DNA from: an uncultured Clostridia bacterium
Lineage (GTDB): Bacteria > Bacillota > Clostridia > UMGS1883
Assembly (NCBI GenBank): GCA_947630525.1
Contig: CANRHW010000016.1
Location: 1-14,289 of the forward strand
Direction of reading: 5' to 3'
Length of the DNA: 14,289 nucleotides
Part shown: positions 6,945 to 13,800 of the stretch, one piece after another
How the letters are laid out: every line of letters starts with the position of its first letter
How positions within the stretch are numbered: position 1 is the first letter of the stretch
The notes under the pieces: model-generated
What the model was told of the DNA's origin: nothing
Database searches by the model: none
The model's input: the letters and a program-made list of their open reading frames with translations, nothing else
Position numbers and translations under genes: made by a program

Positions 6945-8462
6945 ATGAACCAGAACGCCCACAGAATTTTTGTAAACACTTTGCTGCTGACGGCGGCCAC
7001 CCTCGTGATGCGGGGCGTGGGGCTGGCCTTTCAGGTGTATTTGGCCGGACGGATAGGCGCCGCGGCTATCGGCGTAAATTCGCTGATAATGTCGGTGTAT
7101 ACCATGTTCACCACCCTCGGCAGCGGCGGCATACGTTTCGCCGTAACCCGGCTGACGGCGGCGGCCCTGGCGGAGGGAGGCTACGTCCGGCGGACGGTGG
7201 GCACGGCTTCGGCCTACTCTTTGACCTTTGGGCTGTTCAGCTGCGCCTGCCTGTTTTTCGGCGGCGGCTTTATAAGCGAACGGTGGATCGGCAGCGCCGA
7301 CTGCGCCGGAGCGCTGCGGCTGCTGGCCCTGAGCCTGCCCTTTATATCGCTGTCGGCGGTGGTGAACGGCTATTTCACCGGCGTGGAGCGGGTAATGCGC
7401 TCGGTGAGCGTGAGCATTTTCGAGCAGGTGGGCCGCTTTTTCACAACCGTAGTGCTGCTGAGCTTTTCGGGCGGCGGCATAGGCGCGATCTGCCGGGCGC
7501 TGGCGGCGGCGGCCCTGTTGGGCGAGGCGGTGAGCTGGCTTGCGCTTACGGCCCTGTACTTTTTTGACGTGCGCCGCCTCCCCCGGAGCGACAAAAGGGC
7601 CCCCTACCTGCGCAATCTGCTGGGTACGGCCATGCCCATTGCTGTCAGCTCCTATATGCGCACGGGGCTGAATTCGCTGGGGCATATACTTATACCTCTG
7701 GGGCTGCGCCGGTCCGGCGCGGCCTTTGACGCGGCCTTTGCGTCCTACGGAGCTATCCACGGCATGGCTTTTCCAATGCTGCTGTTCCCCTCGGCCCTGC
7801 TGACGGCCCTGGCGGAGCTGGTAATACCCCGGCTGACCGCCGCCCAGAGCGCCGGCGGCAGGAGAAGCATCAACTACATGACCACCCGGGTCATAAAAAT
7901 AGGGTTGATTTTTTCAATGGGCGTAGCGGCGGTGATGTTCTTTTTCGGCGGCCCCTTGGGAACGTCCGTCTACAAAAATCCCGAGGTAGGCGTTTATCTG
8001 CGGTGCTTTGCCCCGTTGGTGCCGGTGATGTACTGCGATATGATAACCGACGGCTGCCTTAAAGGCCTGGGCCAACACCTAAAGGCCATGGTCATAAATA
8101 TTGCCGAGGCGACGCTGAACGTGGCGCTTTTGTACTTCCTCATACCGCGCCTGGCAATAGCCGGTTACGGATTGAGCATATACGTCTGCGAATGCTTTAA
8201 TTTTGCGCTCAGCTTCGGCCGCTTGCTCAAAGTGGCGGACGTGGAAATAGGGCTGTTCGATTTGGGGCGGATAACCGCCGCGGCCACCGCGGCAGGCTGG
8301 CTGGGGCTCAGGCTGTTTTCCGGCTTGGGGCTCCCGTGCGGGATTCCCGCCACAATCCTGATATATCTTGCGCTGCTCTGCGGCGCAAGGGCAATCTCCG
8401 CCGGGGACGTAACTTGGTTTAAGGGGATAGTAAAGGCAGACGGCAGCCTTCGTCGAAGCTGA
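6945..8462 (+). CDS. SpoVB/MurJ-like lipid-linked saccharide flippase (MOP superfamily)
   Basis: This 505-aa integral membrane protein has about 12-14 hydrophobic segments and fits the MOP exporter superfamily (polysaccharide biosynthesis/MATE-like). Members flip lipid-linked sugars such as lipid II or O-unit precursors across the cytoplasmic membrane. The N-terminus (TLVMRGVGLAFQVYLAGRIG), the repeated two-bundle architecture, and the length close to SpoVB (518 aa in Bacillus subtilis) suggest the SpoVB branch, in keeping with the adjacent spoIIIA operon. The ATG at 6945 lies 8 nt after GGAG (6933-6936), while the ATG at 6939 is only 2 nt away and upstream frames are non-optimal. Its promoter looks like sigmaA rather than sigmaE, so a vegetative role is equally possible. 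Substrate and exact paralogue group are uncertain. Confidence 0.82.
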   Translation: MNQNAHRIFVNTLLLTAATLVMRGVGLAFQVYLAGRIGAAAIGVNSLIMSVYTMFTTLGSGGIRFAVTRLTAAALAEGGYVRRTVGTASAYSLTFGLFSCACLFFGGGFISERWIGSADCAGALRLLALSLPFISLSAVVNGYFTGVERVMRSVSVSIFEQVGRFFTTVVLLSFSGGGIGAICRALAAAALLGEAVSWLALTALYFFDVRRLPRSDKRAPYLRNLLGTAMPIAVSSYMRTGLNSLGHILIPLGLRRSGAAFDAAFASYGAIHGMAFPMLLFPSALLTALAELVIPRLTAAQSAGGRRSINYMTTRVIKIGLIFSMGVAAVMFFFGGPLGTSVYKNPEVGVYLRCFAPLVPVMYCDMITDGCLKGLGQHLKAMVINIAEATLNVALLYFLIPRLAIAGYGLSIYVCECFNFALSFGRLLKVADVEIGLFDLGRITAAATAAGWLGLRLFSGLGLPCGIPATILIYLALLCGARAISAGDVTWFKGIVKADGSLRRS

Positions 8463-8473
8463 CCTCATATCGC

Positions 8474-8503
8474 AAATTCTAATTTTTGCGAAAATTAGAA
8501 TTT
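8474..8503 (+). terminator. Hairpin after the flippase gene, possible terminator
   Basis: A perfect 13-bp AT-rich stem pairs 8474-8486 with 8491-8503 around a TGCG loop, ending in a short T-run. It begins 12 nt after the flippase stop. An alternative hairpin pairs TCGCAAA (8470-8476) with TTTGCGA (8485-8491), and the two folds exclude each other. A terminator is the simplest role. Confidence 0.5.
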
Positions 8504-8529
8504 TGGCTCAATCGGTCGCTTCTCCTCTT

Positions 8530-8560
8530 CCCGCAAAAACAACTCTGTTGTTTTTGCGGG
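8530..8560. repeat. Perfect 14-bp inverted repeat (hairpin)
   Basis: CCCGCAAAAACAAC (8530-8543) and GTTGTTTTTGCGGG (8547-8560) are exact reverse complements separated by TCT. There is no T-run on either side, so it is not a standard terminator. It could be an RNA structure, part of a repeated intergenic element, or a protein-binding site. Confidence 0.6.
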
Positions 8561-8660
8561 GCCCGTATCGCTTGAAAATACGTCAGTATTCCCTTCGCTG
8601 CCTTCCTTGTCTGGCACGAAAAATCCTCGCCACTCGGTGTCTACTTTTAATCAAGGATTA

Positions 8661-8689
8661 GTATAACCCGCCGCCTTGTCCCATATAAT
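8661..8689 (+). promoter_or_regulatory. Putative sigmaE promoter of the spoIIIA operon
   Basis: GTATAA (8661-8666) and CATATAAT (8682-8689) are 15 bp apart, resembling the sigmaE consensus (ATA-centred -35, CATACAAT-like -10) used by Bacillus spoIIIA in the mother cell. The position, about 25 nt before the start codon, is appropriate. The -35 match is loose, so sigmaE use is inferred partly from the operon's identity. Confidence 0.55.
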
Positions 8690-8714
8690 TTATAACGTGT
8701 GAGGAGGGATGCCC

Positions 8715-9533
8715 ATGGAAGAGTTGCTTCGTTACCTCCCGGCGGAGGTGGAGCGCCGGCTGGCGCCGTATTTGGACGACGCCCGGGAAATAAGAATAAT
8801 GTCCACCGGGGTCACGGCGGTCGTGACCGGCAAGGGCGTTTTTGACGTGGGGGCGCCGGTGTCCGCGGCGCAGATAAAAAACATTCTGGCCTTCATTTGC
8901 CGCGGGGCGGTATATTCGAGTCAAAACACCCTGAGCGAAGGCTTTGTGACCCTCGAAGGCGGCCACAGGGTGGGCGTGGCGGGCCGCCTCGCCGGCGACG
9001 CCATGCTGGAGCCGTCGGCCCTGTGCTTCCGCATAGCCAGAGAAATACCGGGCGCGGCGCAGAAGATAGCCCCCTATCTGGACGGCAGCGTGTTGATAAT
9101 ATCCCCGCCGGGCTGCGGAAAGACTACCATGCTCAGGGACGCGGCCCGGATACTTGGCGAACGTCTGCCCGTCTGCGTGGTGGACGAGCGCAGCGAAATC
9201 GCCGCCGCCGTACGCGGGGTGCCCCGGCTTGACGTGGGGCGCTATACCTGCGTGCTGGACGGGGTCAAAAAGGCCCGGGGCATGATGATGGCCCTGCGTT
9301 CCCTGTCGCCGCGATATATAATCACCGACGAGCTTGGACCCGACGAGGACTGCGAGGCGGCTTATGCCCTGGCCGACGCCGGCGTGAGCCTGATAACCTC
9401 GGTTCACGGCTACGGCCCGGAGGACGCCGCCCGGCGGGGGCGGCTGGGAGAGCTGCTGGATCGGGGGATTTTCGCGTCGGTAATAACCCTCCGTGGGTTG
9501 GGCGAGGTAAAGGAGGTGCTCCGCGACGCTTAA
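8715..9533 (+). CDS. spoIIIAA: Stage III sporulation protein AA, secretion-type ATPase
   Basis: This 272-aa cytoplasmic ATPase is thought to energise the SpoIIIA-SpoIIQ channel linking mother cell and forespore, and is related to type II/IV secretion ATPases. The P-loop PPGCGKTT is at residues 131-138 and the Walker B strand YIITDE at 201-206, followed by a conserved SVHGYG segment (229-234). The ATG at 8715 lies 7 nt from AGGAGG (8702-8707); an ATG at 8709 is only 1 nt away and is rejected. It is somewhat shorter than the Bacillus protein (307 aa) but both nucleotide-binding motifs are intact. It is the first gene of the operon, behind a sigmaE-like promoter. Confidence 0.96.
   Translation: MEELLRYLPAEVERRLAPYLDDAREIRIMSTGVTAVVTGKGVFDVGAPVSAAQIKNILAFICRGAVYSSQNTLSEGFVTLEGGHRVGVAGRLAGDAMLEPSALCFRIAREIPGAAQKIAPYLDGSVLIISPPGCGKTTMLRDAARILGERLPVCVVDERSEIAAAVRGVPRLDVGRYTCVLDGVKKARGMMMALRSLSPRYIITDELGPDEDCEAAYALADAGVSLITSVHGYGPEDAARRGRLGELLDRGIFASVITLRGLGEVKEVLRDA
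9511..9516 (+). promoter_or_regulatory. Ribosome binding site pointing to a non-ATG start for spoIIIAB
   Basis: A perfect AGGAGG inside the last codons of spoIIIAA is 9 nt upstream of ACG (9526), the codon at which SpoIIIAB homology begins. The next in-frame ATG (9550) is 33 nt away, beyond usable spacing, so this site supports the upstream start. Confidence 0.6.
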
Positions 9534-9978
9534 GCTGATAGGCGCGGCAATGGTAATGGCCGCTTCGGCTTTTATCGGCGCCGGGGCCCGTAAAAGGTTG
9601 GCCGACCGAGTGGCCGAGCTGGAGCGCCTGCGGTGGGAGACCGCCGGGCTGCGGGCCAGGATAGGCGGCTGCCGCCTTGATTTGGAGGACTGTTTTGCCG
9701 CAAGCGGGCTCTTTGCCCCGGCGGCGGAGGGCCTGCGGGCCGGACTTGGCCCGGCCAGAGCTATTGAGGCCTGCGGCCTGAGGGCCCGAGGCCTTGAACT
9801 GTTTGCGGCCGGGCTTGAAGCCGAGACCGTTGAGGGCCAGCTTGAAAACATAGATATTTTCGCGGACAGCCTTGACGCGGACCTTGCCGCCGCCCGCGAC
9901 GACCTGTCGAAAAAGGGCCGCCTTTACCTTGGGCTGAGCATACTCTGCGGCGCCGCGGTGTGCGTGATATTGAGTTAG
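9526..9978 (+). CDS. spoIIIAB: Stage III sporulation protein AB
   Basis: SpoIIIAB is a small membrane-anchored component of the SpoIIIA complex, structurally related to GspF-type secretion platform proteins. From 9526 the frame reads T-LKLIGAAMVMAASAFIGA, aligning with the family N-terminus (MLKLLGAVFIVVATTWTGF in Bacillus subtilis), then an Arg/Leu-rich cytoplasmic helical region and a C-terminal hydrophobic segment (about 134-149). The first codon is ACG, not a standard start, yet it sits exactly where the family's Met is, 9 nt after AGGAGG. The frame is closed by TAA at 9508 and has no ATG, GTG or TTG before 9550. Starting at ATG 9550 (142 aa) would cut the anchor and lacks a ribosome binding site. 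It overlaps the end of spoIIIAA by 8 nt. At 150 aa it is slightly shorter than usual (about 170). Confidence 0.85.
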   Translation, partial: TLKLIGAAMVMAASAFIGAGARKRLADRVAELERLRWETAGLRARIGGCRLDLEDCFAASGLFAPAAEGLRAGLGPARAIEACGLRARGLELFAAGLEAETVEGQLENIDIFADSLDADLAAARDDLSKKGRLYLGLSILCGAAVCVILS

Positions 9979-9987
9979 GAGAATAGC

Positions 9988-10182
9988 ATGGACATAGACC
10001 TGATATTTCAAATAGCGGGGGTAGGTATCATAGTGGCGGTGATGAACCAGCTCCTGGCCAGGTCCGGGAGGGACGAGCAGGCCATGATGACCACCATTGC
10101 CGGGCTGGTAATAGTGCTGCTGATGCTGGTGGGCAAAATAGGCGAGCTGTTCACGGCGGTAAAGACCGTCTTTGGACTGTGA
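9988..10182 (+). CDS. spoIIIAC: Stage III sporulation protein AC
   Basis: This 64-aa protein, mostly two transmembrane helices around a short polar loop (NQLLARSGRDEQAMM, residues 20-34), matches SpoIIIAC in length and sequence. It is a membrane part of the SpoIIIA channel in the mother-cell membrane. AGGAG (9977-9981) lies 6 nt upstream of the ATG, overlapping the spoIIIAB stop. Its stop codon overlaps the GTG start of spoIIIAD. Confidence 0.95.
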   Translation: MDIDLIFQIAGVGIIVAVMNQLLARSGRDEQAMMTTIAGLVIVLLMLVGKIGELFTAVKTVFGL

Positions 10183-10568
10183 GCGTGGCGGCGGTCTGCG
10201 GCCTGGGCGTGTGCGCGGCGGTCATAGCCCTGTATCTGCGGGAGCTCCGGCCCGATATTGCCCGGCTGTTCGCCCTTGGGGCCGGGCTGGTGATAATGGC
10301 GGCCATGGTGCCAATGGCCGGAGAGTTTGTGGCCGGCATAAGGAGCTTTGCCCGGCTCGTCCCGCTGACGGCGGATTTTGTGGGCCCGCTGCTCAAAATA
10401 ACCGGCATAGCCTATATAGCCCAGTTTGCCGCCGAGCTGTGCCGTGACGCGGGCGAATCGGCCTTGGCCGGACGGGTGGAGCTGGCGGGCAAAACGGCCA
10501 TCGCTCTGATGAGCTTCCCAATAGTCAAGGAAGTGTTCATGAGCCTTATGAGACTGATAGAGGGTTAG
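10179..10568 (+). CDS. spoIIIAD: Stage III sporulation protein AD
   Basis: This 129-aa membrane protein matches SpoIIIAD, with about three to four hydrophobic segments and the conserved LRPDIARLF-type sequence near residues 22-31. It is an integral component of the SpoIIIA complex. The GTG start overlaps the spoIIIAC stop (GTGA), indicating translational coupling; no good Shine-Dalgarno is seen. A GTG at 10185 is an alternative, two codons shorter. Confidence 0.94.
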   Translation: MSVAAVCGLGVCAAVIALYLRELRPDIARLFALGAGLVIMAAMVPMAGEFVAGIRSFARLVPLTADFVGPLLKITGIAYIAQFAAELCRDAGESALAGRVELAGKTAIALMSFPIVKEVFMSLMRLIEG

Positions 10569-10609
10569 GCAATTCCCTGTTGCCTTGGCACACGAAAGGA
10601 GGGTTTCTC

Positions 10610-11641
10610 TTGGACGAGACCTTTGCCCCGGCCGTTTCGGCCGAAAGCGGACAGTGGCTCCGGCAGCTCATGCCGGAATTTACCGCCGCCGGCGCCGTGC
10701 GCTCCATGCTCGACGGCGGCTTCGGCGTGGACCCGACCTCCGTGGTCGGGCGGCTGATAGACCTTTTCGCAGGAGAGCTTAGGCTCAGTCTGCGGGTGCT
10801 GGCCCTGCTTTTGGCACTGGGGATATTTTCGTCGGTGCTGGGCGGGCTCCGCTCTTCTTTCGGTCGGGACGGGGTAGCAAGGGCGGCGGAGCTGGCTTCG
10901 GCCGCGTATCTGACCGCCATAGCTCTTGAAACCTTCTCCTCCGCGGTAGATTGCGCCGTTACCGCCGCCGCCGATTTGGGCGTTGTCATGGACGCGGTGG
11001 TTCCGCTGACATTGAGCCTTATGCTCAGCGGCGGTATGCCGGTCAGCGGCTCGGCCCTGCACCCGATAATTTATTTTATGTGCAGCCTTATGTCCCGGCT
11101 CGTCAGGGGCGCGGTAATACCGCTGTCGCTGGCGGCTTTGGCGCTTTACATACTCGGCTCCGTGACCTCGGGTGTGAACACGGCCGGCCTCGCCGATCTG
11201 TGCCAGCGGGTGAACAGATATTTGCTGAGCTTTATCATGGTGATATTCACCGGCGTACTGTCGGTAACGAAATTTGCCGCGGCGTCTTTTGATTCGGTGG
11301 CGGCCAGGGGCCTTAAATTCGCCGTATCGTCCGCGGTGCCGCTGGTGGGCGGCTCCATAGCCGACGCCATGAGCGCCGTTGCCGGGGGCAGCCTGCTGCT
11401 CAAAAATACCGTGGGCGCTCTGGGGGTGGCCTTTATCATAGGCGTGGCCCTGCTGCCGGTGGTAAAAATAGGGGCCTTGTCGCTTGTTTTCCGCATAGGC
11501 GGCGCACTCATGGGCCCATTGGGGGCGGAGGGCCCGGCCCAGACCGTGGCCCATATGGCGGCCTGCCTTGAAATGCTTGTGGCCGCCGTGGCCGCCACGG
11601 CCATAATGATGGTCATAGGCGTGATTGCGGTAATGACATAA
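10610..11641 (+). CDS. spoIIIAE: Stage III sporulation protein AE
   Basis: SpoIIIAE is the largest membrane subunit of the SpoIIIA-SpoIIQ apparatus. This 343-aa protein has the expected string of hydrophobic segments from about residue 59 to the end, with family-like stretches such as SGVNTAGLADLCQRVNRYLL and TVGALGVAFIIGVALLPVVKI. The start is TTG at 10610, 7 nt after AGGAGG (10597-10602); an upstream TTG at 10580 has no ribosome binding site. Bacillus SpoIIIAE (399 aa) begins with a signal peptide, whereas here the first 55 residues are soluble and no signal peptide is encoded upstream. A gap of 41 nt separates it from spoIIIAD. Confidence 0.94.
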   Translation: MDETFAPAVSAESGQWLRQLMPEFTAAGAVRSMLDGGFGVDPTSVVGRLIDLFAGELRLSLRVLALLLALGIFSSVLGGLRSSFGRDGVARAAELASAAYLTAIALETFSSAVDCAVTAAADLGVVMDAVVPLTLSLMLSGGMPVSGSALHPIIYFMCSLMSRLVRGAVIPLSLAALALYILGSVTSGVNTAGLADLCQRVNRYLLSFIMVIFTGVLSVTKFAAASFDSVAARGLKFAVSSAVPLVGGSIADAMSAVAGGSLLLKNTVGALGVAFIIGVALLPVVKIGALSLVFRIGGALMGPLGAEGPAQTVAHMAACLEMLVAAVAATAIMMVIGVIAVMT

Positions 11642-11662
11642 ATTTGCAAAGGCGGTGCTTAT

Positions 11663-12091
11663 ATGGATTTTACGACATACCTGCGCTCGCTGGGCGGGGC
11701 GGTGATAATTTCGGCGCTGACGGATATGCTCGCGCCGGACGGGGATTTTAAGAAATACTGCCGCCTTGCCTGCGGCTTTGCGGTAACGGCGGTAATGCTC
11801 AGTCCCCTGACCGGCGGACTGACCTTCGCGAACATCGACGTCCCCGCCCTTGACATGGCGGCCGCCGAGGCTCAGGCCCGGGCCAGGGTGCTGACCCGCC
11901 ACCGGGAAAATCTCGAGGCCCTGACCGAGGTGCGCTTTCCGGGCTGCCGGGCTTATGTGGAGGTGGACGGCGACGGCAACGTGACCGCGCTGACCGTGAC
12001 CGGCGCCGCCGACAGAGAGGCCGTCATGGACTACGCCCTGGACGAGCTTAATTTAAAAGAGGACGAAGTGAAAATAAATGAAGATACCTGA
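11663..12091 (+). CDS. spoIIIAF: Stage III sporulation protein AF
   Basis: This 142-aa protein matches SpoIIIAF: two N-terminal transmembrane segments (about residues 10-24 and 33-50, around the conserved DGDFKKYCRLACG region) and a C-terminal soluble domain predicted to have a ring-building fold (VEVDGDGNVTALTVTG). The ATG at 11663 is preceded by a weak GGCGG site. Its last 14 nt overlap spoIIIAG, so the two are translationally coupled. The Bacillus protein is longer (about 206 aa). Confidence 0.92.
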   Translation: MDFTTYLRSLGGAVIISALTDMLAPDGDFKKYCRLACGFAVTAVMLSPLTGGLTFANIDVPALDMAAAEAQARARVLTRHRENLEALTEVRFPGCRAYVEVDGDGNVTALTVTGAADREAVMDYALDELNLKEDEVKINEDT

Positions 12092-12563
12092 GCTGCTCAA
12101 AGGTGATAAAAAGCTTAGGCCGGGAATATATATATTACTGGCCGCCGGCATAGCCCTGCTGGTATTCGGCTCGCTGCCGGAAAAAAAGGAGCCCCAGCCT
12201 CAGCCGGGGGCGGTTGAAACGGGGGCCGGCTATGTGACCGAGCTGGAGGAAAAGCTGGCCCGCACCCTGTCGTCTATCGAAGGGGCGGGAACGGTCACCG
12301 TAACACTTGTGCCCCGGGACAGCGGGTCGGTGGACGTTGGCAGAGACGGCAGCGGCGAAAACAGCAAAACCGTGGTCTTAAACGGTCAGAGCGGCGGACA
12401 GCCGCTGATAATAGCCGAACTTTATCCCGAAATAACCGGCGCGATAATCGTTGCCCAGGGAGCCGGCAGCGACCGGGTCCGGGCCGAGCTGACCGAGGCC
12501 GCCTCTACGGCCCTCGGCATAGGGGCGCACAAGGTAAGGGTGTATAAGCTGAGAGCGGGGTGA
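12078..12563 (+). CDS. spoIIIAG: Stage III sporulation protein AG
   Basis: SpoIIIAG forms a large ring of the mother cell-forespore channel. This 161-aa protein has one transmembrane helix (about residues 16-32) and a short Pro/Gln-rich linker. The ring-building domain follows (VTELEEKLARTLSSIEGAG, TVTVTLVP, then a Gly/Ser-rich segment at about 75-98, and PEITGAIIVAQGAGSDRVRAEL). It is shorter than the Bacillus protein (229 aa), chiefly in the region that forms the large beta-barrel insertion there. Its start lies within spoIIIAF, after GAGG. Confidence 0.94.
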   Translation: MKIPELLKGDKKLRPGIYILLAAGIALLVFGSLPEKKEPQPQPGAVETGAGYVTELEEKLARTLSSIEGAGTVTVTLVPRDSGSVDVGRDGSGENSKTVVLNGQSGGQPLIIAELYPEITGAIIVAQGAGSDRVRAELTEAASTALGIGAHKVRVYKLRAG

Positions 12564-12652
12564 CCGCGGGGCTTTGCGCGGCGCCGCCCTGAAAATCAGC
12601 GTTACATTTCGCCAGTCCACGGCGGCATATGTGGACAGAAAGGATGTTGTTT

Positions 12653-13171
12653 ATGATGATGGTTTTAAAGCGCAAACAGCTTGTGGTAGCGGTGCTGGCG
12701 GTGCTGGTGGGCGTGGCCGGCTACCTGAATATCAGCCGCGAAAGAACCGTTTCCACCGAAGAGGACGTGGAGACCGGCGGCGACTATCTGGGGCAGGCCC
12801 AGCTTGTGGAGAGCGACAGCGTAGCCGACTATTTTTCTCAGGCTCGCATCGACCGGGAGGCCGGCCGCAGCAAGTCAATCGAAACTTTCAACTCCCTCAT
12901 TTCCAATGAGGACGCCGACCCCGAGACCAGAGAGACCGCCCAGCAGGGAGTGTTGGCCCTTGCCCAGAATACCGAGACCGAGACCGCAATTGAAAACCTT
13001 ATCCGGGCCAAGGGCTTTGCCGACGCGGTCTGCTACATAAACAACGGCAGCGCCAACGTGGTAGTCAAGGCGGACTCCATCGACAGCAGCGCCGCCGCCG
13101 CAATTTCGGAGATAGTGACGGAACAGAGCGGAATACCTGCCGAAAAGATAAAAATTGTAGAATTAAATTAG
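12653..13171 (+). CDS. spoIIIAH: Stage III sporulation protein AH
   Basis: This 172-aa bitopic protein matches SpoIIIAH, whose YscJ/FliF-like domain docks with forespore SpoIIQ to complete the channel. A basic N-terminus (LKRKQ) leads into a transmembrane helix at residues 9-26, then an acidic linker, a helical segment (YFSQARIDREAGRSKSIETF), and the ring-building domain to the end (NLIRAKGFADAVCYINNGSANVVVKA). The ATG at 12653 is favoured by AAAGGA about 8 nt upstream; 12629, 12656 and 12659 are possible alternatives. The 89-nt gap after spoIIIAG has no recognisable promoter or terminator. Confidence 0.95.
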   Translation: MMMVLKRKQLVVAVLAVLVGVAGYLNISRERTVSTEEDVETGGDYLGQAQLVESDSVADYFSQARIDREAGRSKSIETFNSLISNEDADPETRETAQQGVLALAQNTETETAIENLIRAKGFADAVCYINNGSANVVVKADSIDSSAAAAISEIVTEQSGIPAEKIKIVELN

Positions 13172-13180
13172 TGCTAATAC

Positions 13181-13209
13181 TTGCATTCCGGGAAAAACTA
13201 TGATAAAAT
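13181..13209 (+). promoter_or_regulatory. SigmaA promoter of asp23
   Basis: TTGCAT (13181-13186) and TAAAAT (13204-13209) are 17 bp apart, with an extended -10 TG at 13201-13202. This gives asp23 its own vegetative promoter, independent of the sporulation operon. The block starting at 13180 is nearly identical to the beta-galactosidase promoter. Confidence 0.72.
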
Positions 13210-13252
13210 GATTTTAATAACAAATAAACAAAAGTAACGGAGGTATGCAAGG

Positions 13253-13675
13253 ATGGCAGACGGGTTCATTTCAAACGAAAACGGCAATGTAAAGATATCC
13301 GACGAGGTAGTTGTACGGGTCAGCGCCATTTCCGCCCGCGAGGTGGAGGGCGTAGCGGCCTTGGGGGCCCCGGCGGCGCCCCTCAGCGATATCTGGGGCA
13401 AAAAAAGCCAGTCCAAGGGCGTGAAAGCGGAGCTTTCCGAAAACACCGCCGAGGTGGATATCCACATAAGCGTGCGCATGGGATATAAAATCATCGACGT
13501 GGCCAAAAAGGTTCAGGAGTCGGTGCGCTTTGCGCTGGAATCCTATGTGGGCCTCAACAACGTGGTGGTCAACGTGTTTGTTGATTCCATAACCCCCGAA
13601 AAGTCCGCCGCCGACAAGCTCATTATCGAGGAGCCGGAGGAGGCTCCCGCCCCGGAAGCGGAACAGGAAGAATAA
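13253..13675 (+). CDS. Asp23/Gls24 family envelope stress protein
   Basis: This 140-aa protein belongs to the Asp23/Gls24 (DUF322) family of abundant cytoplasmic proteins, which in Staphylococcus associate with the membrane and affect envelope stress. The core (VKISDEVVVRVSAISAREVEGVAAL, residues 13-37; AEVDIHISVRMGYKIIDVAKKVQESV about 65-90; NNVVVNVFVDSI) is typical. The C-terminus is Glu/Pro/Ala-rich. The start is set by GGAGG (13239-13243) 9 nt upstream. In many clostridia an Asp23 gene follows spoIIIAH and precedes nusB; here the first half of that order is kept. Confidence 0.92.
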   Translation: MADGFISNENGNVKISDEVVVRVSAISAREVEGVAALGAPAAPLSDIWGKKSQSKGVKAELSENTAEVDIHISVRMGYKIIDVAKKVQESVRFALESYVGLNNVVVNVFVDSITPEKSAADKLIIEEPEEAPAPEAEQEE

Positions 13676-13691
13676 CGCAAAGACCGCGGCC

Positions 13692-13713
13692 GCGGGAGGC
13701 GGGCCCCTCCCGC
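13692..13713 (+). terminator. GC-rich hairpin after asp23, weak terminator candidate
   Basis: GCGGGAGG (13692-13699) pairs with CCTCCCGC (13706-13713) around a 6-nt loop, 17 nt after the asp23 stop. No T-run follows, so termination would be inefficient or factor-dependent. Confidence 0.35.
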
Positions 13714-13800
13714 CCTGCGGAAAGCCGGGAGGAGCGGCGCTCTTCTCTATTGTGAAAGTAAAAAACAAATATAAATTTAAAGCAAAGGAGAAAACCTGTC

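Larger units (their letters stand above)
8463..8708. other. Structured intergenic region before spoIIIAA
   Basis: This 246-nt gap has no convincing gene. The left half carries the two strong hairpins (8474-8503 and 8530-8560). The middle, roughly 8565-8655, holds a stretch of mixed composition with a weak AATAC-GTCA-GTATT stem. The right end carries the sigmaE-like promoter and the spoIIIAA ribosome binding site. On the minus strand a roughly 50-codon open frame crosses the middle but lacks a start codon and ribosome binding site. Confidence 0.5.

Noticed and set aside
8500..8655. About 50-codon open frame on the minus strand in the intergenic region before spoIIIAA
   Set aside because: It has no start codon near its beginning, no ribosome binding site, and it runs through a perfect hairpin, so it looks non-coding.
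8658..9851. 397-aa minus-strand frame across spoIIIAA and spoIIIAB
   Set aside because: It is antisense to two conserved genes and its translation shows no domain features.
1249..10573. TAGGCAAT occurring at about 1250, 5665 and 10566
   Set aside because: Eight shared bases in three unrelated contexts, one of them overlapping a stop codon, are compatible with chance.
10567..10585. Small hairpin AGGCAA/TTGCCT between spoIIIAD and spoIIIAE
   Set aside because: The stem is only 6 bp with a 7-nt loop and no T-run; this is not enough for a terminator or riboswitch call.
10565..11902. 445-aa minus-strand frame across spoIIIAE and spoIIIAF
   Set aside because: It is antisense to two recognised sporulation genes, with a low-complexity His/Gly/Arg-rich translation and no ribosome binding site.
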